Shown here: piece after piece, positions 7,159 to 14,900 of the stretch | Layout: each line of letters opens with the position of its first letter | Position numbering within the stretch: the stretch's first letter is position 1 | DNA from: JAHDBG01 sp963922315 | GTDB lineage: Bacteria > Pseudomonadota > Gammaproteobacteria > Chromatiales > Chromatiaceae | Length of the DNA stretch: 24,439 nucleotides | Assembly: GCA_963922315.1 (NCBI GenBank) | Contig: CAWUID010000032.1 | Span: 1 to 24,439, forward strand | Direction of reading: 5' to 3' | The notes under the pieces: model-generated | The model's database searches: none | Told to the model about the DNA's origin: nothing | Seen by the model: the letters and a program-made list of their open reading frames with translations, nothing else | Position numbers and translations under genes: made by a program

Positions 7159-8177
7159 GCATTGAAACGTCATGTGACGAAACCGGCATCGCTATCTATA
7201 CCGATGACGGCCTGTTAGCCCACCAGCTCTACAGCCAGGCTGCAACCCATGCCATGTATGGCGGCGTGGTGCCGGAACTGGCTTCGCGGGATCATATCCG
7301 CAAACTGGCGCCAATGGTACGCACCATGTTGACCGAACATGGCCTGAGTGCCGCGCAGATTGACGGTATTGCGTATACAGCCGGCCCGGGCCTGGCCGGG
7401 GCACTCCTGGTCGGAGCCGCCTTTGCCCGTTCACTCGCCTGGGCCTGGGATAAGCCGGCAATCGGCGTACATCATATGGAAGGTCACCTGCTTGCCCCGC
7501 TGCTGGAACCGGAAGCACCGGACTTTCCATTTGTTGCCTTGCTGGTATCTGGTGGACATACCCAATTGATGCAGGTAGAAGGTATCGGACGCTATACCTT
7601 GCTGGGTGAATCAATGGACGATGCCGCTGGTGAGGCGTTCGACAAAACGGCAAAGTTACTGGGGCTGGGTTACCCGGGGGGCCCTGCACTGGCAGAACTG
7701 GCAACCCGGGGCAATCCGGACCGATTCCGTTTTCCGCGTCCGATGACTGATCGACCCGGGCTGGATATGAGCTTTTCCGGACTGAAAACCGCTGCTGTCA
7801 CCACCTGGCGCACTGAGTCTGAAGACCTGTCCGCAGAGGCTTATGCACAACTCCAGGCTGATATTGCACGTGCATTTGAGGATGCCGTAGTTGACACCTT
7901 GCTGATCAAATGCAACCGCGCATTACAACAAACAGGCTGCAAACGCCTGGTGCTGTCCGGTGGCGTCAGTGCGAATCGGCAGCTCCGTCATGCTATCGCT
8001 GATCATTTAGCCAGACAGGGGGGCCGGGCTTTTTATCCACGCATGGAATTCTGTACCGATAATGGTGCCATGATTGCTCATGCCGGCTGGTACCGGCTCA
8101 AAGCAGGCGAACAGACACCACTCCATTTTCCGGTAAATCCACGCTGGCCTATGGATGAATTGAGGCCTCCTGTCTGA
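7146..8177 (+). CDS. tsaD: tRNA N6-adenosine threonylcarbamoyltransferase
   Basis: TsaD transfers threonylcarbamoyl from TC-AMP to A37 of ANN-decoding tRNAs, working with TsaB and TsaE. The N-terminus HVLGIETSCDET is the family signature. The metal-binding histidines lie in HHMEGH (residues 109-114), LVSGGHTQL is the ASKHA phosphate loop, and FCTDNGAMIA near the C-terminus carries the metal Asp. At 343 residues it has full length. The start is TTG, with AGGAG 7 nt upstream. It overlaps kdsB by 13 nt. It is the last core gene before the AT-rich locus and is convergent with the next gene, with 22 bp between stops and no terminator seen. Confidence 0.96.
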   Translation: MHVLGIETSCDETGIAIYTDDGLLAHQLYSQAATHAMYGGVVPELASRDHIRKLAPMVRTMLTEHGLSAAQIDGIAYTAGPGLAGALLVGAAFARSLAWAWDKPAIGVHHMEGHLLAPLLEPEAPDFPFVALLVSGGHTQLMQVEGIGRYTLLGESMDDAAGEAFDKTAKLLGLGYPGGPALAELATRGNPDRFRFPRPMTDRPGLDMSFSGLKTAAVTTWRTESEDLSAEAYAQLQADIARAFEDAVVDTLLIKCNRALQQTGCKRLVLSGGVSANRQLRHAIADHLARQGGRAFYPRMEFCTDNGAMIAHAGWYRLKAGEQTPLHFPVNPRWPMDELRPPV

Positions 8178-8199
8178 AAAAACCGCTTGAGCACACCCT

Positions 8200-10977
8200 C
8201 TAACGTAACCTTTCCCAATTTTCCGGCGCAAAAATATTGTCCCGGACCTGCCATTGTCCTCGCAGAGAGTCACCAAATCCCTCCATACGATAAATACTAC
8301 TATCCAGATTGTTATATTTAAGCATGCGCCCGTCGTCAGCATGCAAAGAACGTTTGCTCACACCATCACATCCATCATCAAGCATTGCACACGCAACCCC
8401 GGGGACATCAGCGTTTGTAACCAGACTATCAGACACAGTAAGTTGTTCAGCCGTATGGTCTGGTTCTTTGATCAGCATAAGCGCATGAAATAAACCAGGT
8501 ATTCGGCTTCTGAGATGACCTCTGCGTGTGAACTCCGCATCATCAGCATCAAACATAGGGTTATCCAACCACCAGCCATGATCTGAAATAACCTGAATCT
8601 GAGTCTTAGCATAAACACCTGCTGCTTTCATACGTTCAAAAAGCAAACCCAGTTTTCGCAGTGCATATTGCGCCTCATCGGCATATTCACTGTCAGCACG
8701 CTCTCCATCCGCATTCACTATCCAAACCGGATGAGGTATGTCCAGGTGGATAAATGTAAATGTTGGCTTTTCACTAACTTTGATTTCTTTCTGAGTCAAT
8801 TGCTCAAGAAACTCAACATGAGCCCATTTTCTGTGAATGGAATGTTCTGAGCCATGGTTTAACCGCCAGTTACCATTGTCATATAAATAAATTTTATTGG
8901 ATATAAGAATTGCTTTAAACACCGACAATATAGACAGCATCCTGACAGCATCTGCCATTTCCATATGAGATTTATCCAGTTGGGCATCATCTGGCCTGGT
9001 CTCAAACACAGATATCTTGCGATTTAATTCCAACGGAGCCGGGTGATAAACAGGGTTAACCCAGCTGATGTTGTATCCCTGTTCCGCGAAAGCATCCAAC
9101 ATCACAGAATAAGCAGATTGCATTACGTCACCGACCTGATCACGCCCTGAATCAATCACAGCGTCTACTGTAAACTGGTGCCCACCAACAATTCCACTAA
9201 GAGCTGCTATTGTCGACGATCCGGAAGCTAGTGCATTCTTATACCAGACGAAATCTTTCAGGCTTTCTTCGATTTGTGTATCTTTTTTTATCAAGTCTGG
9301 TAAAAAACCACCAGCAAAGCCATCAAGAAGAATGATAAAAACATTTTTTTCCTGGGGGGAAAGCGCTATTGTGTAATCTGTACTTGCCGGAAGTATTTCT
9401 TCAGGCTGAACATCAATATTCATAGATTCAGTTGTTTTAGAAACATGGATGACTGTTATTACAGTTGAAACCAAAAACAAAAAAACCAATGCTTTATTAA
9501 GATAAAAACTGAGTCTTTTAATATTCAGAAAAATAATAAATAAAATAGCCAACCATGCAATAAACTCTACCGCAAAAAAAACATTGCTGTATCGTAATGC
9601 TTTAGAGTCAACAAAAATAAAATTATCCATAACGCCATAGTCTGGCACAATGAATTTTGTATAGCTGAAAAACAAGATCGCCAGAAAAGCTACTAGCGGC
9701 ATCAGCAGGTGCTTAATAAATTCCGGTAAAAATCTGATCAGGATAAAAACAACGCTAGCCGCTGAAATAAAGATAGCGAGAAACAGACTTGTTATTTCAA
9801 GTGGTGAGATACCAGGAAAAGAATTCGCATTATGAGTGTATATGTTAAATGGCGCATCAATAAGGAGGATAAATAAAATAAAACACAAAAAGCCAGATAA
9901 CAGCCAGTTAGATTGTTTGATCGACAAATTTGTATGCACAATCCGCTTGATTTCTGGCAGAACCTGACTTCTGTTCAGCAAAGAAAGATAAATGCCGACA
10001 AAAAACAGCATGGTAAAAACAACAGATTTAAGATACAGCTCTTCTGTAAAACCTAAAATGGAAAAAATCAAAGTATAAATAACACACAAAGCATAAATCA
10101 AAAGCTTGTGACACTTGATACTTTCCAGGGTAAATAAAATGATAAACAGCGGAATTCCCGCTACAATACTCAAACGAAAAGCATAGGCATTCAGATAGTC
10201 AACAAATGATACGAAATTCCAGAGAATAGCAAGGTAGACCAATGATATAAAAGTGTACTTGTTGGTCAGAAAAAGCCCGATCTCTTTGAGAGTTATCCGC
10301 AAACTGAGAGTTTGATTCAATTTATTTTTATGTACAGGAGAGAAAAGCAGGTTTTTACATAATAATATGGCATTATTCATTGTCCAGTACAGCAAAATGC
10401 CAGATGACTGATTATATAATAAGACTAAAAATAAAAACGCAATAATTGACAATTGCCACCAGTCTTGTCTGGTCAGCCCAGGCATTGTAAAGACAGATAA
10501 CAAGTTAAACACTGTCATCATGATCGGTAGCAGATTGATGCCATAAAACAGATTATCTGGTGAGCTGAGATTTTCAAACCAGTAAAATGAAACACCAGCC
10601 AGTTGTACCAGGTTATCCAGCATATAATAAGTCAATATTAACACCGGAATCTGCACCAGCAAGGGCATAATCTTCAGTATGGACTTAAATGGTGAATAAT
10701 GATATCTTGCATATAACGCCCTGATCCGACGGTACTGCGTCTCACCATCTGACTCAGATTTTATTTTCTGCAACTGTGGATTCAGTACCGCATCATATTC
10801 ATGATGTCTGGTTGCTATTTTTTCCCCGAACTTGATGGCAGGAATCAATAAAAGAGAAACAATGACTGAAAGCAGAATAATAGACCAGCCATAATTACCA
10901 AGCACGGCATAAAGCGACAGAAAAAGTCCTTCATAGCCATTGATAATCAATTCAAGCAGATAAAACATCATGGTCAT
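8200..10977 (-). CDS. YidC/Oxa1-like domain fused to a polytopic linker and a sulfatase/phosphotransferase-superfamily domain
   Basis: A 925-residue membrane protein of unusual architecture. Residues ~25-215 resemble the YidC/Oxa1 insertase core: NYGWSIILLSVIVS, a charged amphipathic loop (LNPQLQKIK), PLLVQIPVLILTYYML and SSGILLYWTMNNAI. The position matching the groove arginine of YidC (VRGIMYP in E. coli) is Ser41. Residues ~235-510 are mostly hydrophobic, about 8-9 helices. Residues ~540-870 form an alkaline phosphatase/sulfatase-superfamily domain with LLDGF (Asp552), ASGSSTIAALSG (likely nucleophile Thr589), HLDIPHPVW (His749) and ISDHGW (Asp799, His800), so the metal site looks intact. 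Relatives such as LtaS, OpgB and EptA transfer head groups from phospholipids outside the inner membrane. The ATG overlaps the TagB/F-like stop (ATGA). The DNA is very AT-rich. Substrate unknown; transfer of a phosphonate or phospho-alcohol group is inferred. Confidence 0.82.
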   Translation of the reverse strand: MTMMFYLLELIINGYEGLFLSLYAVLGNYGWSIILLSVIVSLLLIPAIKFGEKIATRHHEYDAVLNPQLQKIKSESDGETQYRRIRALYARYHYSPFKSILKIMPLLVQIPVLILTYYMLDNLVQLAGVSFYWFENLSSPDNLFYGINLLPIMMTVFNLLSVFTMPGLTRQDWWQLSIIAFLFLVLLYNQSSGILLYWTMNNAILLCKNLLFSPVHKNKLNQTLSLRITLKEIGLFLTNKYTFISLVYLAILWNFVSFVDYLNAYAFRLSIVAGIPLFIILFTLESIKCHKLLIYALCVIYTLIFSILGFTEELYLKSVVFTMLFFVGIYLSLLNRSQVLPEIKRIVHTNLSIKQSNWLLSGFLCFILFILLIDAPFNIYTHNANSFPGISPLEITSLFLAIFISAASVVFILIRFLPEFIKHLLMPLVAFLAILFFSYTKFIVPDYGVMDNFIFVDSKALRYSNVFFAVEFIAWLAILFIIFLNIKRLSFYLNKALVFLFLVSTVITVIHVSKTTESMNIDVQPEEILPASTDYTIALSPQEKNVFIILLDGFAGGFLPDLIKKDTQIEESLKDFVWYKNALASGSSTIAALSGIVGGHQFTVDAVIDSGRDQVGDVMQSAYSVMLDAFAEQGYNISWVNPVYHPAPLELNRKISVFETRPDDAQLDKSHMEMADAVRMLSILSVFKAILISNKIYLYDNGNWRLNHGSEHSIHRKWAHVEFLEQLTQKEIKVSEKPTFTFIHLDIPHPVWIVNADGERADSEYADEAQYALRKLGLLFERMKAAGVYAKTQIQVISDHGWWLDNPMFDADDAEFTRRGHLRSRIPGLFHALMLIKEPDHTAEQLTVSDSLVTNADVPGVACAMLDDGCDGVSKRSLHADDGRMLKYNNLDSSIYRMEGFGDSLRGQWQVRDNIFAPENWERLR

Positions 10978-12233
10978 CCCTGATGTTGTTGCAGCAAATA
11001 GTCAACAATCTTTTCAGAAGAATGAGACCAGTTCGCAATGACACTGTCCCGCATAGCTTTATTACCTCTGTTATCATAATTTTTTAATAGCCGACAAATC
11101 ATCGGTTCCAGGTCATTGATCGTTTCTTGATCCACGACTACACCTATCTCTTTACATGCCTGATCAGCCCAGTCCTCAGCCAGATCATCCGCTTCAAAAT
11201 CTGTCAGGTTCTGACGCGGAATATCCAGAGTAATGACAGGTTTATTAAACAGGAAGGCATAGTCAAATCTTATTGCAGAGGTGTCTGAGATCAGAATATC
11301 CGCATCACACATCGCTTTGTATGGGGAAACATCTCTATCCCAGGTCACAGAGCTGTAATTCATCAATGCCTGTTCACATTGCATAATGTAATCTGCTTCA
11401 TACACAAATGAGTGTGGATGAGGCCGTATGATAATCTGATAGCCCATTTGGGCTAACGTCCGGATAAAGTCAGTACCATATATGCGCAGGCAGCCTTTCT
11501 CTCCCCAGGAGGAACCAATTAATATTCTAACCCTGCCATCATTTCTTTCCACACGAGGAAGCTCTGTGATATGGGTGTATAATTCATCCAGATAAGGCAA
11601 GCCTAGTGTGACCAACTTCTTTTTGGGTAGTGAACGTTTTTTTTCTATCAGGCGGATGGATTCTCGCTGGAATTCACCTGCCAATATCACGGTATCGTAA
11701 TGATCCAGCGAACCTTTCCGGTATGTCGAAATATCTGATACAGAATGAAATACATGGATCAACTGATCTACATCAGGTCTTTTGAGAGGGAATCCGGCAG
11801 TGCCGATATTCGGTGTCGTTGCCAGCATAACCCGTGCATTCACTCGCTCAATGAACAGAAATCCGGATTTTTTTGCTGACACAAGCCGGGACTGCATGTA
11901 GCAGCTTTCTATCTCCAGACCCGGATCGTGCAAGTCGAGTGTCAGATACCTGAAAAAAATCTTCCTGCGAATGAGTTCATCGACAATCAGGCGAAACGTA
12001 CCCCAATATATCTTGCCCTCAGTAAAAATGACTATATCGGATGGTTCTGCTGACTGTTCCGGAGCTTGGCCGGAGAACTTGTAAAAAAAAGATTTTAGTG
12101 CATATAGCAGTCCGGCTCCGGCCGCTACCAGGGTACTGATAAGCGCGCTGCCGGAGCCAGGGTCAAGATAGGCATAAGCTGGGTTTGACCAGATTGTCAG
12201 CAGAAAAAACACAGATTGCACATAAAACCACAT
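10974..12233 (-). CDS. CDP-glycerol glycerophosphotransferase family protein (TagB/TagF-like)
   Basis: A 419-residue member of the Glyphos_transf family, which transfers a phospho-alcohol from a CDP-activated donor in teichoic acid-type polymer synthesis. Visible motifs are VFHSVSD (about 161-167), IIIRPHPHSF (about 267-276) and LISDTSAIRFDYAFLF with NKPVI, the family's C-terminal nucleotide-binding block. The N-terminus is membrane-associated: hydrophobic residues 1-20, then YLDPGSGS and a second hydrophobic helix to about residue 50. I prefer the ATG at 12233 over the adjacent TTG at 12236. It is coupled to the downstream YidC-sulfatase gene. Given the neighbours, a CMP-phosphonate such as CMP-AEP is a plausible donor, by inference only. 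Confidence 0.87.
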   Translation of the reverse strand: MWFYVQSVFFLLTIWSNPAYAYLDPGSGSALISTLVAAGAGLLYALKSFFYKFSGQAPEQSAEPSDIVIFTEGKIYWGTFRLIVDELIRRKIFFRYLTLDLHDPGLEIESCYMQSRLVSAKKSGFLFIERVNARVMLATTPNIGTAGFPLKRPDVDQLIHVFHSVSDISTYRKGSLDHYDTVILAGEFQRESIRLIEKKRSLPKKKLVTLGLPYLDELYTHITELPRVERNDGRVRILIGSSWGEKGCLRIYGTDFIRTLAQMGYQIIIRPHPHSFVYEADYIMQCEQALMNYSSVTWDRDVSPYKAMCDADILISDTSAIRFDYAFLFNKPVITLDIPRQNLTDFEADDLAEDWADQACKEIGVVVDQETINDLEPMICRLLKNYDNRGNKAMRDSVIANWSHSSEKIVDYLLQQHQG

Positions 12234-12274
12234 CAAAATTCACCAGCATTCAGTTGTTTATATAAGAGGATACT

Positions 12275-13591
12275 ATGAGGAGTATAAAGAGAGTCATGGT
12301 GGATATGTCAGCTACGTTGATTCATCATGGACATATCAGGTTACTTGAGCAAGCATCTCAGCATGGTTCTGTCATTGTCGGGCTGACGTCAGATGACGAA
12401 ATTCTACGCAGAAAACATTATCAACCAGAGCTTTCGTTTGCACACAGAAAAGAAATTCTGACAGCGATCCGGTATGTTGATGATGTTGTCATGGTGCCAT
12501 GGGTCATCACGCAGGATATATTGGAACAGCATCAGATTGATTTATTGATTCATGGTGAAGATAATGTCAATCCGATTGATAGTGCGAGCATAAAAGTCGT
12601 ACCACGCACACGCGGGATCAGCAGCACACAATTAAGGTGCCGTGCACAAAAATCTATTACACAGATTAATAATCAGAAATTAATGCTGACGCCCGGGCCC
12701 GCTGCATTAGTACATGAGAGCATCAAACATTTGAAACCGCTGTTTGGCAGGGGGGATGACGAATATTCTGGTATGGCAAGGGCAGTAATCAGCTGGATAA
12801 AAGACCTGTCCGGTCAGGATGAGGTTGTTATGGCACAAGGATCAGCAACATTTGCCCTTGAGTTAGCAGCACATACCTTCGTAAAAGGACAAGTGCTTTT
12901 AATTTCTACCGGTTATTATAGTGACCGACTCAGGAAGCTGCTGCCAGCTGAATGTAAAGTGAAGATATGCCAATATGATGAGATAGTCGATATTCAGGCT
13001 GAATTTGACTGGATACTCTGTGCCTACACAGAAACCTCAACAGCGTTCAGAATTGATTTATCCGAGGTCAAAAACCTGGCAGAGCGGAGTCACGCCAGAT
13101 TATATGTTGATGCGACAGGTTCTATCGGCCTTGAAAAAAACCATGAACTGGCTGACGTCATGGCGTTCAGTTCATGCAAAGGGTTGTTTGGTATGACTGG
13201 TGCATGCTTTATAGCATATAAAAATCACATGAAACCGAAGCAGGCAGAACACTTTTATTTCAATGTAGAGACACACCGAAATAAGTTAGTCACCGGGCCT
13301 TATCATGCCATTGCTTCTTTGTATGGCATTATAAAATACCATCATATTTTCAGGCAGAGAGTCGCGGACAGCAAGGCCTGTGTTCTGGAACGATGGCCTG
13401 ATCTGGTACGAAAAAATAATCAACCTTTATTATGCACTTATATTGCCAGAAAAATCATTGCCAAGGATAAGCATACCGTTTTGTATTCGCCACGCTCGGA
13501 TCTGAATGGGTCAGTTATTTGTCATCTCGGTGAAATACATCAGCCAACAGTTAATTGCCATCACCGAATTTCTTTAGCCGGATCATCATAG
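12275..13591 (+). CDS. Fusion: HxGH cytidylyltransferase + 2-aminoethylphosphonate transaminase-like enzyme
   Basis: A 438-residue two-domain protein. Residues 1-125 form a TagD-like nucleotidyltransferase with HHGH (17-20) and ISSTQLR (115-121). Residues ~135-438 form a fold-type I class V aminotransferase resembling AEP:pyruvate transaminase (PhnW): LTPGPA (138-143), GRGDDEYS, AQGSATFALE, the PLP-contacting Asp in VDATGSIG (Asp279), and the Schiff-base lysine candidate in SSCKGLFG (Lys302). The predicted reactions are phosphonoacetaldehyde to AEP, then AEP plus CTP to CMP-AEP. The known PntC-AEPT fusion has the same logic but, as I recall, a different (MobA/LicC-like) nucleotidyltransferase fold. 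GAGGA lies 4 nt before the ATG. Divergent from the TagB/F-like gene (41 bp) and convergent with the decarboxylase gene. Confidence 0.85.
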   Translation: MRSIKRVMVDMSATLIHHGHIRLLEQASQHGSVIVGLTSDDEILRRKHYQPELSFAHRKEILTAIRYVDDVVMVPWVITQDILEQHQIDLLIHGEDNVNPIDSASIKVVPRTRGISSTQLRCRAQKSITQINNQKLMLTPGPAALVHESIKHLKPLFGRGDDEYSGMARAVISWIKDLSGQDEVVMAQGSATFALELAAHTFVKGQVLLISTGYYSDRLRKLLPAECKVKICQYDEIVDIQAEFDWILCAYTETSTAFRIDLSEVKNLAERSHARLYVDATGSIGLEKNHELADVMAFSSCKGLFGMTGACFIAYKNHMKPKQAEHFYFNVETHRNKLVTGPYHAIASLYGIIKYHHIFRQRVADSKACVLERWPDLVRKNNQPLLCTYIARKIIAKDKHTVLYSPRSDLNGSVICHLGEIHQPTVNCHHRISLAGSS

Positions 13592-13597
13592 AAATTA

Positions 13598-14749
13598 TTA
13601 AGCCGGTATAACAGATGATTCTGTTTTGCTAATGAAGCTCATAAAGCGTTCTTTATTTTTTTTCGGACACACAGTAGGTCTGCCGAGATTCTTACGATAA
13701 CCTTTGTTAACCTGAATCTCCAGCATAGCCGGACCGCTTGTTTGTAACACCCTGGAAATCGCCCGGTGTAGCTCTGCCGGGTCTGCGACACAGTCTGTGT
13801 ACAGATAACCACAAGCAGCCGCAACCTGCTTTAAACAAACATCAAATCCTACTGTAGGCTGACCACCAACTGAGTCATGTGCGCCATTGTTAATCACAAT
13901 ATGAATAAAATTTTTCAGGCCGCTGATGCCACAAATGGCCATTGATCCCATATGCATTAAAGCAGCACCGTCACCATCGAGACAGATTATCCGACGTTCC
14001 CGCTTTTGTCCTGCGATACCCAGTGCAATCTGACAGGCATGCCCCATACCGCCCACTGTTAAGAAATCCTGCTGATGCCCCTGCCCGGAGGCTACCCTGC
14101 ATTCAAACAATTCTCGTGATGCCATGCCGGTTGTGGAAACGATAATATCCTGCGGATCAGATTGTCTGAGAACTTCTCGTATCGCTGTTTCTCTGTTAAA
14201 TCCGGACTCAATAGCCTGTGTATCTTGCAGGGTATAATTAGCAAAAGTCCCTTTCCTGACTACAATGGCATAAGGTGCAGATTTTTCGCAGGCTGTTTGC
14301 ACACCCGCCTGAATAACCTGTTCAACATTTTCAGTATCCCTGTCAATTACATGATAGGGTATATCCATTGCCTGCAACATAGTCAGGGTAACACGCCCTT
14401 GTTTGACATGTTGAGGTTCATCCTGAATACCTGGTTCTCCGCGCCAGCCGATCAGAAAAATCATCGGAATGGCGTACACTGCCTGGTCAGCCAGAGATAA
14501 ACAGGGGTTAACAATGTTACCCAGCCCTGAATTCTGCAAATAAACCAGTGGAACCCTGCCGGTTGCCAGGTGATATCCCATCGCCAGACCAACTGCAGCG
14601 CCTTCGTTAGCAGCTATCGTATGATTATACTGATCCGTATGATCTGTAACATAAGCACAAAATGATTTGAGTAAAGAATCCGGAATACCCGCATACCAGA
14701 CAATGCCTGACTGAACCAGAGAATGATAAAAAAAACCGGGATCAATCAA
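13598..14749 (-). CDS. aepY: Phosphonopyruvate decarboxylase
   Basis: This thiamine-diphosphate enzyme decarboxylates phosphonopyruvate to phosphonoacetaldehyde, pulling the unfavourable PEP mutase reaction forward. The catalytic Glu49 lies in IAANEGAAVGLA, which activates TPP. The TPP/Mg motif is LDGDGAALMHMG (257-268) with Asn288 in VINNGAHDS, and GGMGHA lies before it. At 383 residues the length is typical. The start is TTG at 14749, supported by AAGGCAGG 5 nt upstream and an in-frame stop further up. The gene is downstream of and co-oriented with PEP mutase, separated by a hairpin-rich 151-bp gap. Its 3' end is 6 bp from the convergent fusion gene. Confidence 0.93.
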   Translation of the reverse strand: MIDPGFFYHSLVQSGIVWYAGIPDSLLKSFCAYVTDHTDQYNHTIAANEGAAVGLAMGYHLATGRVPLVYLQNSGLGNIVNPCLSLADQAVYAIPMIFLIGWRGEPGIQDEPQHVKQGRVTLTMLQAMDIPYHVIDRDTENVEQVIQAGVQTACEKSAPYAIVVRKGTFANYTLQDTQAIESGFNRETAIREVLRQSDPQDIIVSTTGMASRELFECRVASGQGHQQDFLTVGGMGHACQIALGIAGQKRERRIICLDGDGAALMHMGSMAICGISGLKNFIHIVINNGAHDSVGGQPTVGFDVCLKQVAAACGYLYTDCVADPAELHRAISRVLQTSGPAMLEIQVNKGYRKNLGRPTVCPKKNKERFMSFISKTESSVIPA

Positions 14750-14754
14750 AGCAG

Positions 14755-14762
14755 CCTGCCTT
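14755..14762 (-). promoter_or_regulatory. Ribosome-binding site for the TTG start of aepY
   Basis: AAGGCAGG on the minus strand lies 5 nt upstream of the TTG at 14749. The closest upstream in-frame stop overlaps this region, so no earlier start is possible. Confidence 0.5.
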
Positions 14763-14780
14763 CATTAAATCTGAGTATTC

Positions 14781-14883
14781 CCCGCAGCTTGCTGCGGGAA
14801 CAAAACCATGGGGGTTTTCAAAGGGGGAGAAGCGTCGCTCTCGCCCCTTTGGTCGTGGGCGAGGTTTCATACCTCGCCCACGA
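14781..14883. repeat. Four adjacent palindromes in the pepM-aepY intergenic region
   Basis: Four inverted repeats follow one another. (1) CCCGCAGC/GCTGCGGG at 14781-14788 and 14791-14798. (2) AAAACC/GGTTTT at 14802-14807 and 14813-14818. (3) CAAAGGGG/CCCCTTTG at 14819-14826 and 14844-14851, whose interior also pairs in part (GAG/CTC, AGC/GCT). (4) A perfect 13-bp repeat at 14853-14865 and 14871-14883 with loop TTCAT. None is followed by a clear T-run on the minus strand, so simple termination is unlikely. It could be a mobile palindromic repeat (REP/RAYT-like) or a structured mRNA spacer. Confidence 0.75.
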
Positions 14884-14900
14884 TTTGAAATTTGATTGTT

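Noticed and set aside
8200..10977. Calling this the housekeeping YidC insertase
   Set aside because: The housekeeping yidC lies beside rnpA and mnmE, lacks a sulfatase domain and keeps the groove arginine; here Ser41 is at that position.
14853..14883. Rho-independent terminator of pepM
   Set aside because: The 13-bp stem is strong, but on the minus strand it is followed by CCAAAGGGG and not by a U-tract.
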